Source: Actinobacteria bacterium OK074 (GTDB taxonomy: Bacteria; Actinomycetota; Actinomycetes; Streptomycetales; Streptomycetaceae). From it: a stretch of DNA of 64,000 bases. Every line of letters begins with the position of its first letter. Position 1 is the stretch's first letter. The stretch is taken from positions 62,001 to 126,000 of the forward strand of contig LJCV01000177.1 in the NCBI GenBank assembly GCA_001298575.1. The letters are read 5' to 3'. Made by a program: the position numbers and the translations under genes. The notes below the pieces were generated by a model, which was not told the DNA's origin, did no database searches, and saw nothing but the letters and a program-made list of their open reading frames with translations. Below are positions 58,102-64,000 of the stretch, in pieces.

Positions 58102-58292
58102 CGCCGGGCGAGTTCCGCCGGCAGCACGGCGATCCCTCGACCTGGACGCCGCAGGAGTTCGAGGCGTACCTCGACGCGTGCGACGCCCCGGATCACGAGA
58201 TCGACGCCGTCACCTTCGTGCTGACCTGGAGCCCAGAGCCCGCCCGGCGGGCCGCCGGAGCCCTGACGCCGGAGCGGGGTGAGCAGCGGTGA
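58098..58292 (+). CDS. Small hypothetical protein of the transfer operon
   Basis: A 64-residue acidic protein (MTPGEFRRQHGDPSTWTPQE ... AGALTPERGEQR), no family recognised. Starts on the stop of the preceding 35-residue ORF and overlaps the next gene by a GTGA junction. Helical, probably cytosolic. Typical small accessory ORF of AICEs. Confidence 0.68.
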   Translation: MTPGEFRRQHGDPSTWTPQEFEAYLDACDAPDHEIDAVTFVLTWSPEPARRAAGALTPERGEQR

Positions 58293-58498
58293 AGACCCGA
58301 AACCCCCAACGCGAGACCCCCGACGACGACAACGTCCGCACGGGCCGTCTGCTCGACGCCGCTGACGTCGCGTTCGAGCCGGAGCCTGCCACGGAGCTGC
58401 ACGAAGACTTCGAGGCGGTGGTGATGGAGGGCCTGCTCACCGACCGGTCCGTGCCCGTCTACCCGCCCGTCGGCCACACCTACCCGAGGAGGGGGTGA
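58289..58498 (+). CDS. Small hypothetical acidic protein of the transfer operon
   Basis: A 69-residue acidic protein (TRNPQRETPDDDNVRTGRLL ... VPVYPPVGHTYPRRG). GTG start at 58289 in a GTGA overlap with the previous stop. No domain recognised. Lies 4 bp before the DUF2637 gene, in the same operon. Confidence 0.66.
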   Translation: MKTRNPQRETPDDDNVRTGRLLDAADVAFEPEPATELHEDFEAVVMEGLLTDRSVPVYPPVGHTYPRRG

Positions 58499-58502
58499 AC
58501 CG

Positions 58503-59627
58503 GTGAGCGTGAGCGAACTGCACCCCGGTGAGCCGGGCGGTACGTATGCCGAGGGGCTGGCCCGTGCCGAGAAGCTGAAGGCTGAGGCCGAGGCTCAGCG
58601 GATCAGGAACGAGGGCGAGCGTCGCCGCCAGGCGCTCGCGGCCGAGCGGGCCGAGGCGAAGGCGCAGAAGGACATCCAGCGTGACCTCGACGACTCGGCC
58701 GATGAGCACCGCCGGCGGGAAGAGGCCCGCCGGGAGGCGGCCGTGGCCAGGGCTCGCGCCGCGAAGAGTGCGGCGACCTGGAAGAAGGCTGCGCTGGCGA
58801 TCGTCGCCGTGTGCGTCGTGGTGTCGCTGCCGTTGCAGGTCATGGCGTTCTGGGGCCCGCACGCCTGGTTCCTGGTCGCCGCGCCGTTCGTCCTGGAGGG
58901 CGTTGCCTGGGCTCTGCTGTGCGGGGCGCAGGCCGCTATCGACGACGGCCGGCCGTCCTGGCACTACCGGCTCGGCGCGTTGTTGCAGGCGCTGATCGCT
59001 GCGGGCATCAACTACGCGCACGGCAGCGCGGAGTATGGCGTTGCCACCGGTGTCGGCGGTGCGCTGTGCTCCGTGATCGGGCCGATGATCTGGGACCTGC
59101 ACGAGCACGGCCGCATCGCCAAGCGCGAGGGCCGTATCCCTCGTTCGGTCCGCCGCGCGCAGAGGAAGGCGGACAGGGTCGAGACCCGGCGGGTCGACGC
59201 CGTGAACGAGGCTCGTGCCGAGCGCGACCCGGAGGTGTGGGAGCGGGCGCTGGACCTCGCCGCCGCCCTCGGGGAAACCGTGCCGGGCGAGAAGACGTAC
59301 ACCCGGGCGTGGATGGAAGTCCACGGCGCGGACGTCGGCTCGACGGCCGAGCGGATCGCCCACATGCGGGCCGCCAAACGCGCCGTACGCCTTGCCCAGA
59401 ACGGGCCCCTGGAGGACCCGAAGAAGGACGCCGGGGAGACGGCTGAGGCGCAGGTCGCACCGCAAGTGCCCGGTCTCTCGCAGCCCGGTACGCAGGGGGA
59501 GGCGTCTGCCGCCCGCCCCCGCCGCATCCCGCCCGCCAAACGCGGCGTACGCCGCCCCGGAGACGTCCGCTACGCCCCCGCCGCCCGCCGCCAAATGGCC
59601 CTGGCCGCCACCCGCAAAACCCCCTGA
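58503..59627 (+). CDS. DUF2637 domain membrane protein (Spd-like)
   Basis: A 374-residue protein. Residues 1-95 form a charged coiled coil (AEKLKAEAEAQRIRNEGERR). About 97-190 contain four hydrophobic helices (AALAIVAVCVVVSLPLQVMA; HAWFLVAAPFVLEGVAWALL; YRLGALLQALIAAGINYA; VGGALCSVIGPMIWDL) matching DUF2637. The tail is basic. DUF2637 proteins are encoded on Streptomyces plasmids and AICEs and are thought to help intramycelial spreading with the Tra translocase. GTG at 58503 with GGAGG. Confidence 0.85.
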   Translation: MSVSELHPGEPGGTYAEGLARAEKLKAEAEAQRIRNEGERRRQALAAERAEAKAQKDIQRDLDDSADEHRRREEARREAAVARARAAKSAATWKKAALAIVAVCVVVSLPLQVMAFWGPHAWFLVAAPFVLEGVAWALLCGAQAAIDDGRPSWHYRLGALLQALIAAGINYAHGSAEYGVATGVGGALCSVIGPMIWDLHEHGRIAKREGRIPRSVRRAQRKADRVETRRVDAVNEARAERDPEVWERALDLAAALGETVPGEKTYTRAWMEVHGADVGSTAERIAHMRAAKRAVRLAQNGPLEDPKKDAGETAEAQVAPQVPGLSQPGTQGEASAARPRRIPPAKRGVRRPGDVRYAPAARRQMALAATRKTP

Positions 59628-59652
59628 CCGCTCTCCCGAGAGGAGACCCCTC

Positions 59653-60207
59653 ATGGCCCACATCATCCGCTCGATCGCCCTGACCGGTGCCGCCGCCGCT
59701 GCCCTCCTGGGCAGCGCGGGCACCGTCCACGCCGACACCCCCGACGAGGCGACCGTCGCCGTCCAGGCCGCCGTCGACCGCGCGGCCGGCACCCCGGTCG
59801 CCCTCCCCTCCGGACGCACCCTCCACATCCGCGGCCTCGACACGGCCGCCCACCGCGCGACCCCCGACCACCACACCACCGTCGTCACCCTCGCCAGCGC
59901 GACCACCACCGGCCTCCGTGCGGACACCGCCGACGCCACCACCGTCAACCCCGCCGTCAACACGGGGTACACCCAGCAGCCGGTGCAGGCCGCGGGCGCG
60001 GGCACCATCAGCGTCACGGTCGCCCTCGGGATCGGACTGGCGATCTTCTGCATCTCCCTCGTCCGCAGGAACAAGGTCCACGCCGGGTACGCGTTCGCCC
60101 TGGTCGCCTTCGGGATCTTCCTCGCGCCCACGGTCTTCGGCCCGATGATCCAGAACCTCGGCATCTCCGTGGGTACCTCCCTCGGCAGCATCTGGTCCGG
60201 CCTGTAG
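59653..60207 (+). CDS. Membrane protein of the transfer/spread module
   Basis: A 184-residue protein with an N-terminal signal-like segment (SIALTGAAAAALLGSAGTVHA), a Thr/Ala-rich external region and two C-terminal membrane helices (ISVTVALGIGLAIFCISLV; AGYAFALVAFGIFLAPTVFG). No named domain, but small double-helix membrane proteins between Spd and Tra genes are common in AICEs. ATG at 59653 with GAGGAG. Confidence 0.75.
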   Translation: MAHIIRSIALTGAAAAALLGSAGTVHADTPDEATVAVQAAVDRAAGTPVALPSGRTLHIRGLDTAAHRATPDHHTTVVTLASATTTGLRADTADATTVNPAVNTGYTQQPVQAAGAGTISVTVALGIGLAIFCISLVRRNKVHAGYAFALVAFGIFLAPTVFGPMIQNLGISVGTSLGSIWSGL

Positions 60208-60298
60208 GCCGGGCGCCGCTCTCACCTGTGGTGACACCTCCCGCACGCGTGCGGGACGTGCGGCTCGTAGCACTCGAAGGAGAAGGAAGGAGGAAGTC

Positions 60299-62545
60299 GT
60301 GGCCCTTGAACCGCATCCCCACCCCGCCCGTGACGCGGACGGCATCGTCGATGCCGAGGTTCTCGAAGCCGAGGAAGCCGGACGTGTCCGGCGGGCCCGG
60401 GCCTGGATGGCGCGGCAGCGCGCGGAGGTTCAGGTCGCCCTGGCCGAGCAGCGGGTCCGGGTCGCTCAGCGGCTGGCGATCTGGTTCGCGGCCGGTGATG
60501 TGACGGATGAGCAGCTGGCCCAGGAGGTGGAGTACCGGCGTCGTCGGGCCCAGCACTCGAAGGAGGCCGAGGTCCGTGGTCGTATCAAGGCTTTGCAGGC
60601 CGAGTTGCGTGCGGCGGCTCCGGAGGAGGCGGCTGGGCTCGGCGTTCAGCTGTCGGGGGTGGAGGCTCAGCTCGCCCTGATCGCGGGCGACGCGGACGCC
60701 GACCGGATGAAGGTCGACGGCCGGGCGCTGTCGCGGGCCCGCTGGAGCAAGAAGGCCGGCCGTGTCGCGGGCGCGATCGGTGGGGGCGCCCTGTACCTGA
60801 ACGGTGTCGCCGCGGAGCCGGGGCTCGCGCTCGCCGCGCTGGTCGCCGCTCCGTTCGGCTGGTGGTACCTCCAGCGGCCGTTGGTGGACGGCGAGGCCGA
60901 GGCCAAGGAGGGCCGGCCGCCGGTGGACCTGACCAAGGCCGATGCCCCGGTCCCCGGCCCGCGTGCTGGGGAGTCGGGTGTGCGGTCGGGTGAGGCTGAG
61001 GGTCCCGCGTACGCGGCGGGCGCGCCCGCCGAGCCGGTCTTCGACGCTCCGTTGCCGCCCGCCCTGGACGATTCCGTGCTGGCCGAGGCCCTGCGCAGGT
61101 CGGGTGTGATCAAGCCGGACGCCACGATCACGGTGCTGTCCGCCCCGCCCTGGGGTGAGAACGGCACCTCGACCACGGTGTTCGACCTGCCCTCCGGCGT
61201 CACGGTCACGATGCTGAAGAAGAAGATCGCCGCGTTCGCCGGGGCTCTGGGGCGCGAGGTGTCGATGCTCGACATCAACAAGGCCGGGGCCGAGGGCCGG
61301 GTGTCGTTGTGGATGACGGACACCGATCCCTTCGCCGACCCGCGGCCCTCCCCGTTGATGACGCACTCCGGTGGCATCGACGTGTGGAAGGACGGTGTGC
61401 CGGTCGCGTGGGCCAAGCGCGGCAACTCGGTCTGCCTGCCCGTCAAGAACAGCAGTTTCGTGATCGCGGGCATGACCCGGTCCGGCAAGGGCGTCGGTGC
61501 CGCGAACCTCGCGGTCGGGGCCGCCCTGGACGTCCGGGTCAACCTGCGGATCGTCGCGGGCAAGGTCAACGGCGAGTGGGACCCGTACGCCAAGCAGGGT
61601 GTCGCGGCGACGTACTTCAAGCCGGACGCGCACCGGCTGCTCGCGTTGCTGGGGGCGTTGAAGGCGGACATGGACCGTCGCAACAGGGTCTTGGGGGAGT
61701 TGAGCAAGTCCAAGGTCACCCCGGAGACGATCAACCGGGTCGGCGGGCTGGAGCTGCTGGTCATCGACGAGCTGGCGACGTTCACACGTACCGGCAAACC
61801 GTTGCGCGAGGAGATCCTCGGCGCGCTGACCGACCTGTCGGCGGTCGCCGCCGGTGCCGGGATCCTGCTGGGCCTCATCACCCAGTACCCCGAGGTCGAC
61901 GTCATTCCGCAGGCCCTGGCGATGAACTGCGGTACCCGCTGGGCGATGCGCGTCGACAACGCCACCCAGTCCAACGCGATCCTCGGGGGCGGTGCCTCCG
62001 GGTCGGGGCGCGACGCGAGCAAGTTCGACCCGCCGCTGCCCGGGCTGGGCTGGCTGGTCAACCCGTTCGCCGGGGTGACCGACCTCGCCCGCTCCTACGA
62101 CCTGGACGAGGACGAACGCGGCGAGGTCACCGCGCTGACCTGCCGTGCGGCCGAACTCCGGGATGCTGCGGGCCGGTTGACGGGTCAGTGGGCCGACCCC
62201 ATTGAGGCGCATCTCCTCAAGGCGACCGGTCTGTCCTCGGCCGCCGGCGGACCGGAGCGCAACGGTGTCCCCGGGCGCCCGGCGGCCGCCGTCACCCCCG
62301 AGGAGAAGCAGGCCCGGGAGGCCCTCGTCGACGTCGTCGACGTCATGGACAACCTCGGCCGCGACGCGCAGCTGGAGGAGATGGCGGCCGCGATCGGCGA
62401 CGGCATGACGGCCGAGCGGCTCGGTGAGCTGCTGCGCCGGGCGGGCGCCGGCCCCACCGTCAAGGTCAGCATCGACGGCCGCCGCGTCAACGGCTACCGG
62501 CACGCCGACCTCCGGGCGCTCCTGGACCGCATCGACGGTGTCTGA
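60299..62545 (+). CDS. FtsK/SpoIIIE-type DNA translocase, conjugal transfer protein Tra
   Basis: A 748-residue translocase. An N-terminal coiled-coil region precedes one or two membrane helices (VAGAIGGGALYLNGV; LALAALVAAPFGWWYL, about 155-200). The motor has Walker A AGMTRSGKGVGAAN (about 393) and Walker B LLVIDELATF (about 485), then ITQYP. The C-terminus resembles a winged helix (LGELLRRAGAGPTVKV). TraB/TraSA-type hexamers pump double-stranded DNA between hyphae and are sufficient for transfer. GTG at 60299 with AAGGAGG. Its recognition repeats (clt) are not identified. Confidence 0.93.
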   Translation: MALEPHPHPARDADGIVDAEVLEAEEAGRVRRARAWMARQRAEVQVALAEQRVRVAQRLAIWFAAGDVTDEQLAQEVEYRRRRAQHSKEAEVRGRIKALQAELRAAAPEEAAGLGVQLSGVEAQLALIAGDADADRMKVDGRALSRARWSKKAGRVAGAIGGGALYLNGVAAEPGLALAALVAAPFGWWYLQRPLVDGEAEAKEGRPPVDLTKADAPVPGPRAGESGVRSGEAEGPAYAAGAPAEPVFDAPLPPALDDSVLAEALRRSGVIKPDATITVLSAPPWGENGTSTTVFDLPSGVTVTMLKKKIAAFAGALGREVSMLDINKAGAEGRVSLWMTDTDPFADPRPSPLMTHSGGIDVWKDGVPVAWAKRGNSVCLPVKNSSFVIAGMTRSGKGVGAANLAVGAALDVRVNLRIVAGKVNGEWDPYAKQGVAATYFKPDAHRLLALLGALKADMDRRNRVLGELSKSKVTPETINRVGGLELLVIDELATFTRTGKPLREEILGALTDLSAVAAGAGILLGLITQYPEVDVIPQALAMNCGTRWAMRVDNATQSNAILGGGASGSGRDASKFDPPLPGLGWLVNPFAGVTDLARSYDLDEDERGEVTALTCRAAELRDAAGRLTGQWADPIEAHLLKATGLSSAAGGPERNGVPGRPAAAVTPEEKQAREALVDVVDVMDNLGRDAQLEEMAAAIGDGMTAERLGELLRRAGAGPTVKVSIDGRRVNGYRHADLRALLDRIDGV

Positions 62546-62626
62546 CCCCATCCGCCCCCGGGCACCCCTGGACTCGCGCCCGAAAAACCCCAGTTCATCC
62601 CGTGGACGGGGCGGCGGACGCACCCC

Positions 62627-62648
62627 GGACGCGACCCGGGTCGCGTCC
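62627..62648. other. 22-bp perfect palindrome after the tra gene
   Basis: Two 11-bp arms (GGACGCGACCC and its complement) without spacer, 82 bp past the tra stop. May be a terminator or protein-binding site. The inner GACCCGGG resembles TraB recognition octamers of other plasmids, but only a single copy is present. Confidence 0.55.
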
Positions 62649-62722
62649 ACCCCCTGACCACCCTGACGTCCGACCACCAAAACGCGGGCAAACGTGACAC
62701 GCGACCGCCCGCGTCCCAGACG

Positions 62723-62758
62723 GAGGCGCCCGCTCGCCTGGACAGCACCGGGCGCCTC
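62723..62758 (+). promoter_or_regulatory. Leader stem-loop, copy 1 (18-nt loop GCTCGCCTGGACAGCACC)
   Basis: GAGGCGCCC (62723-62731) pairs with GGGCGCCTC (62750-62758). The loop is identical to that of copy 2 at 63120-63157, while stem bases differ and compensate. Lies 38 bp before the ATG at 62797. Confidence 0.8.
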
Positions 62759-62796
62759 GACCCCAACCCGCTCTCAACCAGAAGGAGTTCACCACC

Positions 62797-63108
62797 ATGG
62801 CACATCCGGAACTCGACGTCATCGCCACACGGGACGTCCTCAAGCACGCCGGCCGCCAGATGTCGGCGTGCCTGGCCTGGGGCTACCGCGTCGACGCGAA
62901 CAGCACCCACTTCGAGAAGATCACCTGCACCGAGTGCGGCGGCGTGGAGAAGCCGAAGGGCGAGTCGACCATGGAGGCCGTCTACAACCGCGTCTACCAG
63001 CACGCCACCAGCTGCGCCGCCCACTACGGCCAGCGGGCCTTCCGCTGCGTGGACGCCGACCGCAAGGGCGACCGCTTCGACTGCCCGGCCGCGCTCCACT
63101 CCAACTGA
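62797..63108 (+). CDS. Hypothetical protein with zinc-finger-like Cys/His pattern
   Basis: A 103-residue protein. CTECGGVEKPKG provides a CxxC pair, followed by HATSCAAHYG and further Cys (FRCVDADRKG, FDCPAAL), so a zinc ribbon is plausible. No family recognised. ATG at 62797 with GAAGGAG. Preceded by the conserved leader stem-loop and followed by a second copy before the next gene. Confidence 0.7.
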   Translation: MAHPELDVIATRDVLKHAGRQMSACLAWGYRVDANSTHFEKITCTECGGVEKPKGESTMEAVYNRVYQHATSCAAHYGQRAFRCVDADRKGDRFDCPAALHSN

Positions 63109-63119
63109 CCCACCCCACC

Positions 63120-63157
63120 GGGGCGCCCCGCTCGCCTGGACAGCACCGGGGCGCCCC
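63120..63157 (+). promoter_or_regulatory. Leader stem-loop, copy 2
   Basis: GGGGCGCCCC (63120-63129) pairs with the same sequence at 63148-63157. Loop 63130-63147 is identical to copy 1. It lies 37 bp before the ATG at 63195, the same distance as copy 1 from its gene. Confidence 0.8.
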
Positions 63158-63194
63158 ACCCCAACCCTCATCTCGGCACCGAAGGAGATCACCC

Positions 63195-63605
63195 ATGTCC
63201 GGCAAGGTCTGGCAGCCCGACGAATGGAAGAAGTTCGCCAAGCAGGCGCAGATGGGCCGCACCTACTACGTCGTCTACAACATCGACACGGCGCGCTGCC
63301 CCTGGGAGGACTCGCAGCTGTACAGCGAGTACACGTTCACCGGCTACGCCCCGCTCACCGGCAGCAAGCAGACCAAGGGCGGCACCACCGCGGGCGAACT
63401 CTGCCGGAACTGGGGCCCCGTCTACGAGCAGCCGCCCCAGGGGATGCGAGCCCACAGCACCCCCGGCCCGCAGGTCGCCGGTCCGCTCGGCAGCAACGAC
63501 TACGAGGGCGTCCTCGACGCGGACGAACTCCGCGGTCTGGAGAAGCGGGCGGGGCAGGGCAGCAACCCCCGCACCCGTCGCCCGCTCGGCGGCTGGCGCA
63601 TCTGA
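63195..63605 (+). CDS. Hypothetical protein of the mobile element
   Basis: A 136-residue soluble protein (VWQPDEWKKFAKQAQMGRTY ... RTRRPLGGWRI) with several aromatic residues and the NWGPVYEQPP segment. No domain recognised. ATG at 63195 with GAAGGAG, preceded by the second leader stem-loop. One base separates it from the next start. Confidence 0.7.
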   Translation: MSGKVWQPDEWKKFAKQAQMGRTYYVVYNIDTARCPWEDSQLYSEYTFTGYAPLTGSKQTKGGTTAGELCRNWGPVYEQPPQGMRAHSTPGPQVAGPLGSNDYEGVLDADELRGLEKRAGQGSNPRTRRPLGGWRI

Positions 63606-63606
63606 C

Positions 63607-63789
63607 GTGGAGATCACCCACCAGTCCGTGCACGACTACATCGCCGCGAAGAAGCGCGGCGACCGTGAGGCGACCGACCGGATCGTCGCCGAAGTGCGGG
63701 CCCGCTTCGACACCCGCACCACCGACGGCAGTGAAGCCGCGCAGCTGCTCCACGCCACGATGCACGTCCGCTTCGGCGAAGACCTCTAG
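63607..63789 (+). CDS. Small hypothetical protein
   Basis: A 60-residue helical protein (EITHQSVHDYIAAKKRGDRE ... ATMHVRFGEDL). GTG at 63607, one base after the preceding stop, so translation is probably coupled. No domain recognised. Confidence 0.6.
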   Translation: MEITHQSVHDYIAAKKRGDREATDRIVAEVRARFDTRTTDGSEAAQLLHATMHVRFGEDL

Positions 63790-63811
63790 CCCGTCGACCA
63801 AGGAGGGCGCG

Positions 63812-63976
63812 ATGCCCGATTACGCGGCCCAGTACCGGCAGGCCATGGCCGACGGCGCCCACGACTTCGCCCGCACGGTCGTCACCGCGGCGACGCAGGC
63901 GGCCAAGGCCGGGCTGATCACGCCCGAGGAAGTGGCGGAGCTGGTGGCCGAGGTAAAGGCCGATCCGCCGCAGTGA
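63812..63976 (+). CDS. Small hypothetical protein
   Basis: A 54-residue helical, alanine-rich protein (YAAQYRQAMADGAHDFARTV ... EVAELVAEVKADPPQ). ATG at 63812 with a good AAGGAGGG site. Possibly the last small ORF before the replication genes expected beyond the window. Confidence 0.62.
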   Translation: MPDYAAQYRQAMADGAHDFARTVVTAATQAAKAGLITPEEVAELVAEVKADPPQ

Positions 63977-64000
63977 CCAAGCAGTAATCAAGCGGGGCGT

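Larger units (their letters stand above)
48880..64000 (+). mobile_element. Integrative and conjugative element (AICE type), left part, truncated by the window
   Basis: Starts at the 3' half of tRNA-Thr(TGT) (presumed attL) with a tyrosine integrase 86 bp downstream. Includes two GntR repressors, an excisionase-like HTH gene, WhiB, DUF2637 Spd-like and FtsK/TraB-type translocase genes, the hallmark set of actinomycete ICEs that move as double-stranded DNA. No replication initiator (RepSA or prim-pol type) and no second tRNA fragment is seen before 64000, so the right end and attR are outside. The exact left boundary is inferred from the usual tRNA 3'-end targeting. Confidence 0.85.

Noticed and set aside
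60014..62680. An 888-codon minus-strand frame across tra
   Set aside because: Antisense to the FtsK-type translocase with clear Walker motifs; no features of its own.

Overview
The window looks like a Streptomyces chromosome (or a very close actinomycete). GC content is about 70% or more with strongly GC-biased third codon positions, and GTG and TTG starts are frequent. It carries several actinomycete-specific families: GAF-ANTAR proteins, DUF397/DUF5753 regulator pairs, WhiB, an MsiK-type ATPase, DUF6059, FkbM and nSTAND1-WD40.

Layout. (1) 1-5585, minus strand: one end of an aromatic (type II) polyketide cluster, transcribed as cyclase, type II thioesterase, KS-alpha, KS-beta (CLF), ACP and aromatase/cyclase. 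It continues beyond the left edge. (2) 5779-10976: a DUF6059 protein, an STAS anti-anti-sigma protein, then CheB-like, CheR-PAS and two GAF-ANTAR proteins in a row, a signalling module with no chemotaxis or flagellar genes nearby. (3) 11718-17838: a 1370-residue nSTAND1 ATPase with 14 WD40 blades, a strong terminator/possible small RNA, a family-2 glycosyltransferase and an FkbM methyltransferase. (4) 17901-23300: two paralogous amidohydrolases with a TetR-type operator and a 44-bp perfect palindrome, then an STAS protein and two more GAF-ANTAR proteins. (5) 23301-24077: a small graveyard with a deleted transposase remnant and an orphan toxin-like fragment. (6) 24078-37724: MBL-fold hydrolase, AraC regulator, an aminoglycoside phosphotransferase-like protein that seems to lack its N-lobe, a DUF6879/XRE cassette followed by a kinase-like pair, GNAT, RsbW-like ATPase, an XRE/DUF397 pair, ArsR-type regulator, secreted peptidoglycan-binding protein and an NB-ARC-type ATPase. 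(7) 37757-48593: TatA-like protein, PucR-type regulator, a secreted cutinase/polyester hydrolase with a complete triad, a RCK/TrkA-N channel-like protein, an S9 peptidase, a sugar nucleotidyltransferase, a secreted protein and the multiple-sugar ABC ATPase MsiK.

(8) 48851 to the right edge: a tRNA-Thr(TGT) is followed at once by a tyrosine integrase and about 15 kb of an integrative and conjugative element of the actinomycete (AICE) type, whose far end lies outside the window. The integrase carries an extra zinc-ribbon/GntR-like tail. The cargo is a toxin-antitoxin pair, a remarkable 173-bp nested palindrome built from GTCAGCG heptamers, and a three-Cys-motif pair (TcmP plus Gp37/Gp68). Control appears to rest with two GntR repressors and an XRE-TPR regulator. 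Two paired operators with 18-bp core spacing, one overlapping a TTGACA promoter, sit ahead of a long translationally coupled operon: excisionase-like HTH, WhiB, three tiny ORFs, DUF2637 Spd-like protein, membrane protein and the FtsK/TraB-type DNA translocase. Two small genes after tra share a stem-loop leader with an identical 18-nt loop and covarying stems. No replication initiator is visible, so it is probably to the right of the window.
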